A stretch of 64,000 bases of DNA from Anthonomus grandis grandis (taxonomy: Eukaryota > Arthropoda > Insecta > Coleoptera > Curculionidae): positions 21,676,256 through 21,740,255 of the forward strand of contig NC_065561.1 of NCBI RefSeq assembly GCF_022605725.1. The letters run 5' to 3'. The notes beneath the pieces are model-generated. The model was not told where the DNA came from. It saw nothing but the letters and a program-made list of their open reading frames with translations, and did not search any database. Positions 35,508 to 45,279 of the stretch are shown piece after piece. A program made the translations under genes and the position numbers. Within the stretch, counting starts at the first letter, position 1. Every line of letters begins with the position of its first letter.

Positions 35508-35777
35508 TTGTGCAGTTTCCTTAGGCACCTGAATATATCCAATCAATCCAGTGGAATCCATCCTGGAAGCGAGATTGACCGTATCGCCCCAAATATCAAA
35601 CACGGGCTTCCTGGCCCCGATCACCCCGCACACGAGGGGCCCACAAGACACCCCGACCCTCAAGCCGAAATTGTTGAACGAGTCCTTGTTGATCTCCTCG
35701 AGTTTCTCCTTCATTGACATTGCGTAATCCACTAGGGCGCACAGGTGCTCCACGCTATCGGTGTTCTTGTCCGAATC
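35508..35777 (-). CDS. Ac78C: Adenylyl cyclase exon: C2 catalytic core
   Basis: After DSDKNTDSVEHLCALVDYA the exon reads LEEINKDSFNNFGLRVGVS, GPLVCGVIGARKP, VFDIWGDTVNLASRMDSTG and IQVPKETAQ. The Asp of FDIW (adenine binding) and the Asn and Arg of NLASR (transition-state contacts) are present, so C2 looks catalytically competent. The acceptor is AATTTTAG before 35777 and the donor GTAAGT after 35508, phase 0 at both ends. Confidence 0.97.
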
Positions 35778-35831
35778 CTAAAATTTATTGAGGAATTATT
35801 GAGGAGTCATTGGGAGCCGGTTGGATGTTAC

Positions 35832-35944
35832 CTTGTGGGTTGGGTTAAGACCCGAGGCAGCCATGTATGTTGCAGTAGCGCTGACTGTCTTAATTTTCTC
35901 AATGGAGCTGAACCTTTCCTCGTCCAGCAGCTCATCAAAGTCAG
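35832..35944 (-). CDS. Ac78C: Adenylyl cyclase exon: C2, adenine-binding Lys strand
   Basis: The exon reads DFDELLDEERFSSIEKIKTV, then SATATYMAASGLNPTHK. The Lys of KIKT is the adenine-binding residue. Between KT and TYMAAS there are five residues (VSATA) where class III membrane cyclases normally have three (I-G-S). The acceptor CTTTTAAAAG precedes 35944; the donor is GTAACA after 35832. Confidence 0.95.
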
Positions 35945-36001
35945 CTTTTAAAGGCATAACTCATAAATAATAAATGTCTCTTTTAAAAAATCTCTTCTTA
36001 C

Positions 36002-36128
36002 CAATGATCTCGTTAAGCAGCCTGATGCACTCCACTCCCTTATTGATCTTCTCCGAATAGAAGTCTGTAAAGTTGGGAATGGTGGCAAACAGTACCCCCA
36101 CCTCCTCCCGATACTGGGAGAATAGCTC
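36002..36128 (-). CDS. Ac78C: Adenylyl cyclase exon: start of C2
   Basis: The exon reads ELFSQYREEVGVLFATIPNF, TDFYSEKINKGVECIRLLNE and II, ending one base into Ala before GTAAGA. This is the first strand and helix of C2. The acceptor is TTTTTCAG before 36128. Together with the next exon it gives the continuous IIADFDEL block. Confidence 0.96.
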
Positions 36129-36184
36129 CTGAAAAACCACCAAATAAGAATGTGCCAGTAATAAACTTCTCTCGCATTCAATAC

Positions 36185-36422
36185 ATCACTGTTTCTATCG
36201 CTGGACAAATAGTGCTGGGCAACGTGATCGGGCAAAATGTTCGTCAACAGTTGCATGTTGTTCTGCCTGGTCTCCTCCATGTCGGCGAGTTCCCGTTCCG
36301 CCTGTTGTTTCCACAAGAAGTCCAGACGTGAGGTGACCTCCACCAAGCGTGCGTGGTACGCCACCATCAGGAAAAACACTACCAACAGTATAAGCATTTG
36401 GGCCGAAAGAGGCGTGGTCACT
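36185..36422 (-). CDS. Ac78C: Adenylyl cyclase exon: TM11-TM12 end and helix leading into C2
   Basis: The exon reads VTTPLSAQMLILLVVFFLMV, AYHARLVEVTSRLDFLWKQQ, ELADMEETRQNNMQLLTNIL, PDHVAQHYLSSDRNSD. The first part is membrane, the rest the signalling helix and coiled coil before C2. The end is set by protein length and phase: GAT before GTATTG gives the exact AC8 spacing to ELFSQY. GTATTG is a poor donor; the only other in-phase GT nearby (GTTTAT, 21 bases on) is also poor. Confidence 0.88.
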
Positions 36423-36459
36423 CTGGAATATTAAAAAGAGGCATTAGATGTTTGTTAAG

Positions 36460-39400
36460 TGAATGTGCTTGACATATGTTTTTGGGAATATGCCTGTAAA
36501 GTTCCAGAACAGGCATTTATTGATGAATGAGATCATGGAGGTATTTAGAAGAGAAATGGAGGTGTGGTTGCTCCTGGTACACTTTGTATTGAAAAGGAAA
36601 TCTTTTGGTGAAGTATATGAAGATTTCCATGAAGCCTTTGACAGGATCAAGTTTTTTTAGGTGCACAGAAAGACTCCTTAATAACTGCAAAACGGTTGCA
36701 CTTACAAGGAAACCTTTATGACGTTTTTAGTGAGGAAACTCATTGGTTTTCATATGAAACTAAAATCGATACAGTTGGTGCATAGGTTTTCAAAATATAT
36801 AGATTTTTGTAAAGCGTTTGACAATATCAGAGTTTTTTTCAAGTAACTGAAAAACTGACGAATAACTCTAAAATGGTTAGATTTACATAGAAACTAATAA
36901 GGATATTTTTGATCGAGAAACTCATTGGCTTTCAATGGAAACTAAAATCAATAAAATCGGTGCATTAGTTTTTAAAATATTTTGATTTTTGTGAAGCCTT
37001 TGACAATATCACAGTTTTTTTCCAGCAGCTGGAAAACTGACGAATAACTCAAGAAATTGCTACATTTACAAAGAAACTTGTAAGAATGTTTTTGATGAAG
37101 AAACTCATTTACTTTCATTGGAAACTAAAATCAATGAAATCGGCGCATTAGTTTTTAAAATATTGAGATTTTTGTAAAGCCTTTGACAATATCACAGTTT
37201 TTTTCAAGTAGCTGAAAAACTGACGAATAACTCAAAAATAGCTACAATTACAAGAAAACCTGTAAGAACCTTTTTGATGGAAAAACTTATTGACTTTAAT
37301 TGGAAACTAAAATCAAGAAAATCGGTGCATTAGTTTTCAAAATATTTAGATTTTTGTAAAGCCTTTGACAATATCAGAGTTTTTTTCAAGTAACTGAAAA
37401 ACTGACGAATAACTCAAAAATGGCCACATTTACAAGAAAACTTGTAAGAATCTTTTTGATGAAGACACTCATTGACTTTCATTGAAAACTAAAATCAAGA
37501 AAATCGGTGCATTAGTTTTCAAAATATTTAGATTTTTGTAAAGCCTTTGACAATATCACAGTTTTTTCAAGTAACTGAAAAACTGAGCAATAACTCAAAA
37601 ATGGCTACATTTACAAAGAAACTTGTAAGAATTTTTTTGATGAAGAAACTCATTGACTTTCATTAGAAACTAAAATCAAGTAAATCGGTGCATTAGTTTT
37701 CAAAATATTTAGATTTTTGTAAAGCCTTTGACAGTATCAAGATTTTCTCGATCAACTGAAAAACTCCTCAATAACTCCAAAACAGTTATAGTCATAAAGA
37801 AACTGGTAATGATCTTTTTGATCAAGAAACTCATCAAGTTTCAAATGAGTCTAAAATCAATAAAATCCACACATTTAATATTAAAATATATTGATTTTTG
37901 TAAAGCCTTTGATAGTACCAGGATTTATTTAAGTCCACTGAAACACTCTGTAATAGCTCCAAAAAGGTTCTATTTGCAAGGAAACTTTAATGACATTTTT
38001 GGTTGAGAAACTCACAAAGTTTCTAATGAAACTAAGTCTTTACATAAAATTTTAAAATATATTGATTTTTCTAAAGCCTTTGATAGTATCAAAATTTTTT
38101 TCAATTATCTGGAAAACTCCTCAATAACTCCCAAACGGCTGTATTGACAAGGAAACTTGTAATAACCTTTTTAGTGAAGAAACTCATCAAGTTTCAAATG
38201 AAACTAAAATCAATAAAATCGGTGCATTAGTTTTTAAAATATTTAGATTTTCGTGAAACCTTTGACAATATCACAGTCTTTTTCAAGCAACTACATTTAC
38301 AAAGAAACTTGTAGGAATCTTTTTGATGAAGAAACTCATTGACTTTCATTAGAAACTAAAATCAAGTAAATCGGTGCATTAGTTTTCAAAATATTTAGAT
38401 TTTTGTAAAGCGTTTGACAATATCAGAGTTTTTTTCAAGTAACTGAAAAACTGACGAATAACTCAAAAATGGCTACATTTACAAGGAAACCTGTGAGAAT
38501 CTTTTTGATGAAGAAACTCATTGACTTTCATTGGAAACTAAAATCAAGAAAATTGGTGCATTAGTTTTTAAAATATTTTGATTTTTGTGAAGCCTTTGAC
38601 AATATCACAGTTTTTTCCAATCAACTGAAAAACTGAGCAATAACTCAAAAATGGCTACATTTACAAGGAAACTTGTAAGAATCTTTTTGATGAAGAAACT
38701 CATTGACTTTCATTGGAAACTAAAATCAATGAAATCGGCGCATTAGTTTTTTAAATATTTAGATTTTCGTGAAGCCTTTGACAATATCAGAGTTTTTTTC
38801 AAGCAACTGAAAAACTGACGAATAACTCAAAAATGGCTACGTTTACAAGGAAACTTCTAAGAATATTTTTGATGAAGAAACTCATTGGCTTTCATTGAAA
38901 ACTAAAATCAATGAAATCGGCGCATTAGTTTTTAAAATATTTTGATTTTTGTGAGGCCTTTGACAATATCAGAGTTTTTTTCAAGTAACTGCAAAACTGA
39001 CGAATAACTCAAAAATGGCTACATTTACAAGAATACTTGTAAGAATCTTTTTGATGGAAAAACTCATTGACTTTCTTTGGAAACTAAAATCAATAAAATC
39101 GGTGCATTAGTTTTTAAAATATTTAGATTTTTGTAAAGGGTTTGTCAATATCAGAGTTTTTTTCAAGTAACTGAAAAACTGAGGAATAACTCAAAAATGG
39201 CTACATTTACAAGGAAACTTGTAAGAATCTTTTTGATGGAAAAACTTATTGGCTTTCATCGGAAACTAAAATCAAGAAAATCGGTGCATTAGTTTTTAAA
39301 ATATTTTGATTTTTGTAAAGCCTTTGATAGTATCAAGATTTTTGTGATCAACTGAAAAACTCCTCAATAACTCCAAAACGGCTGTATTAACAAGGAAACT

Positions 39401-39760
39401 TGTAATAACCTTTTAAGTGAAGAAACTCGGCAAGTTTCAAATGAAACTAAAATTAATAAAATCCTCACATTCAAATTAAAAATATATTGATTTATGTGAA
39501 GCCTTTGACGGTACTAAGACTTTTTTAAGTCCACTGGAAAATTCCTTTATTACTCCAAAACAGGCGTATTTACAAGGAAACTTGTAATGACCTTTTTGGT
39601 GAAGAAACTCATTGGCTTTCATATAAGATTAAAACCAATAAAACCTTTAAAAGCTATTCCAAGAAATTGGGATTTTTGACCGCATCAACACTCTGTTCCA
39701 TCCACTTCCTTACACTAACTGCATACACAAGAAATCTTGTAATGACCTAAATTAAGCCAA
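36460..39760 (+). repeat. RT-derived satellite array 2: about 182-bp unit, about 17 copies, inverse to array 1
   Basis: AAGCCTTTGAC recurs near 36633, 36814, 36994, 37178, 37359, 37542, 37723, 37904, 38076, 38258, 38408, 38592, 38774, 38955, 39136, 39318 and 39501. Monomers are the reverse complement of array 1 with roughly 85 per cent identity by eye and are more diverged from one another. On the + strand the unit reads KYLDFCKAFDNIRVFF, LKN, RITQKWLHLQGNL, i.e. RT motif A and what follows, with stops. Part of one unit stays open for 92 codons (37728-38006) but has no credible start. Confidence 0.92.
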
Positions 39761-39828
39761 GAAACTCATTACAAGTGAATCTGGACCACTACTTGCAGAC
39801 ACCTTGATTGACCTCTAAACTGACTTAC

Positions 39829-40686
39829 CCATTGGACGTTGAAGCGAGCGAATCGAAAATAGGCTTATACGGCACCAAAATCAAAATCGTATAAACTCCC
39901 ACCATCAGTAACGTCAACAGTAGCTTAATTAGATAGTAAAGCTTCAGAGCTGTGGCGAGTGCGATCATACATAGGACCCACGTGAACACTATATACTCTG
40001 GGTGTGTACAGTAAGCTGTTTCGCAACTGTCCGCAGTTGAATTGGCGACGTCTCTTTTTATTCTGCTCAACTTTTGTAGACCCACTGCTCGTTTTCTCCG
40101 TCTTCCTAGCAGTAGTTGCGTCATGTTTCTTCCTTCATCACTAAACTTTAGGACTGTATCATTTTTGAGGCTTCCGATCTGGATCATGGAGGTGCTCTCG
40201 TTGGCGAACAACCCTTGCAACCCCCGAACCAACTTTCGCAAACACTCTCCGCTACAGTTCATATTCTTCAATGTTATTCCAGTGTTCAATTTAGCATTAA
40301 GGGTCAGGTTAAGGGTCAACTCTTGCTCCAAGGTTTTCACCTCAATATCTGTCACATATAAGGGGTTTTTCTTCAGAAGCAGTGGCGTATTGTTAGCTAA
40401 TTTATCAGAGACGGTACTATTGAAGTTTCTCGTTAAGACACTTGATGATGTTAATCCCGAGGAGCCAATGGGATAACTCTGGAACAAACTCACCGAAGTG
40501 CTGAGCGCCATCACGATGATGATGCTGCAAATGAAGGCGGTCCTGGTGTTTTTGTTGTGGACCAAAGTCGAGGAGATTTTCTGCAAGGATCCTGGAAATT
40601 GCTGAAATTCCTCGGCCATGACCAGGATCGAGGCCGCGGTTAGGATTAGGGTCACTATTGTTAGAAGCCAGATTACTAGCGGAGAC
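39829..40686 (-). CDS. Ac78C: Adenylyl cyclase exon: TM8-TM11 with long glycosylated extracellular loop
   Basis: The 858-nt exon starts SPLVIWLLTIVTLILTAASI and holds a second membrane span (AFICSIIIVMALSTSVSLF). A loop of about 160 residues follows, then CTHPEYIVFTWVLCMIALAT, YYLIKLLLTLLMVGVYTILI. The loop carries eight N-glycosylation sequons (NST, NNT, NLT, NCS, NES, NDT, NMT, NST), four Cys and two basic stretches RRRKR and RIKR. In vertebrate AC8 the same loop is much shorter. The acceptor is CACCCTAG before 40686; the donor is GTAAGT after 39829, phase 2. Confidence 0.95.
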
Positions 40687-40740
40687 CTAGGGTGAGTTGT
40701 TTGTTAATTGGGATAACAGGAGGCGTACGGGAGGACTTAC

Positions 40741-40835
40741 AAGGTGATTACCAGCTGGGTAATGACGATGAACAACCATATGATGTAGCAGCAAAGCATG
40801 TTGGACTTGAACATGTCTTCTCGTAGCTGACTGAA
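40741..40835 (-). CDS. Ac78C: Adenylyl cyclase exon: TM7
   Basis: The exon reads FSQLREDMFKSNMLCCYIIW, LFIVITQLVIT. It corresponds to the conserved YSQMRDEVFKSN plus TM7 of AC8. The acceptor is TTTTTTAG before 40835 and the donor GTAAGT after 40741, starting in phase 0 and ending in phase 2. Confidence 0.94.
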
Positions 40836-41136
40836 CTAAAAAAGAAAACGAAAATTGGTTAGTAGTGTTTTATTTTAAGGCAATTTGTTCAAGTGTGTTT
40901 ATGTAGTATTGTATACTTCGAACCGAAATATATAGAGTTGCATGCAACATCTAAGTTTGCCACACGTGTATATCGGGTCAGGATTGCGAGTTTGAATGTC
41001 AGAGGAGGATCACACTATTAGGTTTTATAAATATATATGTTATTGATTATCTGTGTTAGAGCGCCAATTAATTTTACCTATTTAATTTTTTGAATTGAGT
41101 GTTCTTGGAATCAACAAAGTTGGCATGTTTACTCAC

Positions 41137-41199
41137 TGCGTAGTTCGTATTAAAAAAGCCGCGTCGTTTGAAGCTTGCCGATCCGTATCTCATCTTCAT
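41137..41199 (-). CDS. Candidate alternative first exon of the cyclase gene
   Basis: On the - strand an ATG (second ATG six bases on) starts MKMRYGSASFKRRGFFNTNY and ends in phase 0 at a good donor GTGAGT, 301 bp upstream of the TM7 exon, which also begins in phase 0. The sequence before the ATG is unusually GC-rich for this window (GCGGGCGGGGTGGCGC). No acceptor with a pyrimidine tract precedes it and an in-frame TGA lies upstream, so it looks like a first exon. It would give a protein starting just before TM7 (second half only). This is inference; chance is possible. Confidence 0.4.
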
Positions 41200-41204
41200 C
41201 CGTG

Positions 41205-41740
41205 CGCCACCCCGCCCGCAGACCGCCAAAATAAAAGATGTATTATTAAAAAATAGTCAGTCTGTCAGAGTCTGTCTGTTGACTCGCCGATAGTAAGAAC
41301 ATGTAATTGCACACGGGCTCTAATAAAAATTGCATGCGGCTAATTCTAAATGGTTTTTGTTAAATATCTAGTTTCATAAGTTTCTGTTCGCAGTTGGGAT
41401 TGTTTAATACGAGTTTTAAGGGTTAATAAACTGTGTTAAACAATTCACCGGAAGTGTTTTATTTCACGGTGTTTGGTAACGGTTATAAAGGTATACAGTC
41501 CACTACTAGGTCTACAAGGAGGCCAAAGTACACTTGGGTACTAAGGAGTCCTATTTGGAGGATTCAAATTTATTCAATCTGGTTGCCCTGTCCTGAAGAG
41601 GCCAATAAATAGAAACATGTGTCACTTTAATTTTTTTCAAATTAGTCCAGGCGTACGTATCTAAAATCTCGTTGGCTCAATCTTCTATTATCTGATTCCC
41701 TATTACCTGGTCAAAATACTCTGGCTCGAAGGACCATAAA
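41205..41740. other. Cyclase intron, mostly unique sequence
   Basis: Contains CAGTCTGTCAGAGTCTGTC microrepeats (41255-41280) and otherwise unique sequence. It could hold the promoter of the candidate first exon. No gene is seen. Confidence 0.4.
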
Positions 41741-44700
41741 TGAAATTTAATAAAAATTTAGCTCGATGGACGAAAAATCACGACAAAAATTAAATTTATC
41801 AAAAAATGTATCTCAAAGGACCAACAATTAAATTTATAAAAAATCTGACTCAAAAAATCAAAAATTAAGGAAAAAAAAATTTAATAAAAAAACTGGATCG
41901 AAGGACCAAAAATCACGACAAAAATTAGGTTTATCAAAAAAATCGTCTCGAAGGATCAAAAATTGCATTTCTCAAAAATCTGACTTGAAAAACCAAAAAA
42001 TTAAGGGAAAAAATGAATCCAATAAAAATCCTGCCTTATAGGCAGTCAAAGTGACTCAGATTCCTTAAATAGACCGTCAATTGTCTGGAATAAGTTTATG
42101 AGTACTAAGAAGATACTTACAGGCACTTGAAATGGTTCAAATTAAATAAAGAAACCCTCAGATTACCTTGAAATGCGTGGAATAAGTTTATGGGTACTTA
42201 GAAGACTTTTCCAGGCAGTCAAAGTGAGTCAGCTTCCTTGAATAGACTCTCAAGTGCCTGGAATAACTATATGAGTGCTTAGAGGCAGTCAAAGTGACTC
42301 AGATTCCTTGACTAGACCTTTAGATTTCTTTCAAGTGCCTAGATTAAGTTTATTAAATCTTTGAGGACACTTGAAGTGGCTTAACTTGCTCGAAGAAGCC
42401 CTCAAACTACCGTCAAGTGCCTGCAATAAGTTCATGGGTATTCAGAAGACTTTTACAGGCAGTCAACCTGACTCAAATTCCTTGAATAAAACTTTTAACA
42501 ACCTGGAATGAGTATATGAGTACTCAGAAGACACTTACAGGCATTTGAAGCTTAGATTCTTACTCAAATTAAGATAATACACTCTCAAGTTATGTTCAAG
42601 TGCCTGGAATAAGCTAATGAGTTCTCAAGAAGACTCTTACAGGCAGTCAACGAGGTTCAAGTTCCCCAAAGGCACTTGATGAAGGTCTAATATTACCTTC
42701 AAGTGCCTACAGTAAGTTTATGAGTACTAAGACGTTTTTTAGAGGCAGTCAAAATGGTTCAGATTCCTTAAATAGAACTTTAAATTATCTTCAAGTGTCT
42801 GAAATAAGTTTATGGGTACTTAAAGGACAGTCACAAGCAGTTGAAGTGTTTGAATTCCTCGAATGGAGCCTCAGATTTTCTTTAAGTGCCTGGAATAAGC
42901 TTATGACTACTCAAAAAGACCCTTACAGGCAGTCAAAGTGACTCAGATTCCTTAAATAGACCTTCAAGTGCCTAGAATAAGTATATGAGTACTTAGAAGA
43001 CACTTACAGGCAGTTGAAGTGTCTCAGATTCCTGTAACAGGCCTTCAAATTACGTTCAAGTGCCTGGAATAAGTTAATTAGTATTAAGTAGACTCTTATA
43101 GGCAGTCAACATCGTTCAAATTTCTCTAATAGACTTTTACATTACCTTCAAGGGCCTAGAATAAGTTTATGGGTACTTAAAAGATACTCAAGCAATTAAA
43201 GCACTTGAATTTCTAAAATTTAGGCTTAGATTACTTTCAAGTGAGACTCTTTTGACTGAGATTCCTTTAATACACCCTTAGATTACCTTTAAGTGCTTGG
43301 AATAAGGTTATGGGTACTTAGAAGACTTAAATTCCTTAAAAATCCGACTCGAAAAATCATATATTGAGAAAAAAAATGAATTCAATAAAAATCCGGATCG
43401 AAGGACCAAAAAGCACGACAAAAATTAGGTTTATCAAAAAAATCGTCTCGAAGGACCAAAAATTGCATTTCTCAAAAATCTGACTTGAAAAACCAAAAAA
43501 TTAAGGGCATAAATGAGTCCAATAAAAATCCTGCCTTATAGGCAGTCAAAGTGATTCAGATTCCTTAAATAGACCGTCAATTGCCTGGAATGAGTTTATA
43601 AGAATTCAGAAGATACTTACAGGCAGTCAACGTGCCTCAGATTCCTTCAATAGACCCTCAAATTACGTTCAAGTGCCTGGAATAAGTTTATGAGTACTTA
43701 AAAGACACTTACAGGCACTTGAAATGGTTCAAATTGAATAAAGAGACCCTCAGATTACCTTGAGGCGCCTGGAATAAACTTATGGGTACTTAGAAGACTC
43801 TTATAGGCAGTCAAAGTGACTCAGCTTTCTTGAATAGACTCTCAAGTGCCTGGAATAACTGTGTGAGTACTTAGAGGCAGTCAAAGTAACTCAGATTCCT
43901 TGATTAGACCTTTAGATTTTTTTTAAGTGCCTAGATTAAGTTTATTAAATCCTTGAAGACACTTGAAGTGACTTAACTTGCTCGAAGAAGCCCTCAAACT
44001 ACCGTCAAGTGCCTGCAATAAGTTCACGGGTATTCAGAAGACTTTTACAGGCAGTCAACGTGACTAGATTCCTTGAATAGAACTTTAAACAACGTGGACT
44101 GAGTTTATGAGCACTCAGAAGACACTTACAGGCATTTGAAGCTTAGATTCCTACTCAAATTAAGATAATACACTCTCAAGTTATGTTCAAGTGCCTGAAT
44201 AAGCTAATGAGTTCTCAAGAAGACTCTTACAGGCAGTTAACGAGGTTCAAGTTCCCCAAAGGCACTTGGTGAAGGTCTAATATTACCTTCAAGGGCCTAC
44301 AGTAAGTTTATGAGTACTAAGACGTTTTTTAGAGGCAGTCAAAATGGTTCAGATTCCTTAAATAGAACTTTAAATTATCTTCAAGTGTCTGAAATAAGTT
44401 TATGGGTACTTAAAGGACAGTCACAAGCAGTTGAAGTGTTTGAATTCCTCGAATGGAGCCTCAGATTTTCTTCAAGTTCCTGGAATAAGTTTATGAGTAC
44501 TCGAGAAGACTCTTACAGGCAGTCAAAGTGACTCAGATTTCTTAAAAAGACCTTCAACTGCCTGGAATAAGCATCTGAGTACTTAAAAGACACTTACAGG
44601 CCGTTGAAGTGGCTCAGATTCCTGCAACAGGCCCTCAAATTACGTTCAAGTGCCTGGAATAAGTCAATCAGTACTAAAAAGACTCTTATAGGCAGTCAGC

Positions 44701-45059
44701 ACGGTTCAAACTTCTCTAATAGACCTCACATTACCTTCAAGAGCCTAAAATAAGTTAATGGCTACTTAAAAGACAATTACAAGCAATTGAATTGCTCAAA
44801 TTGAGGCTCATATTACCTTCGAATGCCTGGAATAGGTTTATGAATACTTAGAATACACTCACAAGCAGTTGAAGCACTTGAATTCCTCGAATAGAGCCTC
44901 AGATTACATTCAAGTGCCTGGAATAAGTTTGTGAGCGTTTAAAAGACACTCACAGGCAATTGAAGTGGCTCAGATTCCTGTAACAGGCTTTCAAATTACA
45001 TTGAAGTGCCTGGAATAATCCAAAAATCTCATCTATTATTCTCTAAGAGACCAACATAC

Positions 45060-45279
45060 AAAATTGACGTAAAACACAAAGTCATGGTCTCACAACATGT
45101 AATTAAACGGGCTACACGTGTTTCGCTCTAACAAACTCATTGTTTATTTATGTACTGTGATGTGCGGATGACTTCTAAAGGCCTGATGATGCTCTAACTA
45201 GAGCGAAACACGTATAGCCCGTTTAATTATATGTTGTGAGACCGTAACTTTGTGTTTTTCATTGTTTTTCGTCAATTTT
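45060..45279. repeat. Inverted repeat with hammerhead motif (Penelope-like terminal structure?)
   Basis: Arm 45060-45129 (AAATTGACG to CACAACATGTAATTAAACGG, GCTACACGTGTTTCGCTCT) is the reverse complement of 45200-45279 with a few mismatches and one small insertion. The 70-bp centre is not repeated. The 118-bp-type satellite is interrupted by it, so it is an insertion. The half-hammerhead CGAAACACGTGTAGCCC is present on both arms. Confidence 0.75.
45180..45220 (+). ncRNA. Small hammerhead ribozyme, Penelope-type
   Basis: In order: GGC (45180-45182), CTGATGA (45183-45189), T, stem II GCTCT/AGAGC with loop AACT (45191-45204), GAA (45205-45207), ACACGTAT (45208-45215), A, GCC (45217-45219). Both invariant core blocks are intact, stem I is GGC/GCC and stem II has five pairs. 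Stem III is a loop-less near-palindrome with one C-A mismatch; the opposite arm has the perfect ACACGTGT. Such loop-less hammerheads are known from Penelope-like retroelements and cleave as dimers. Confidence 0.65.

Noticed and set aside
40042..40476. 144-codon open frame on the + strand
   Set aside because: Antisense shadow of the cyclase loop exon; no independent support.
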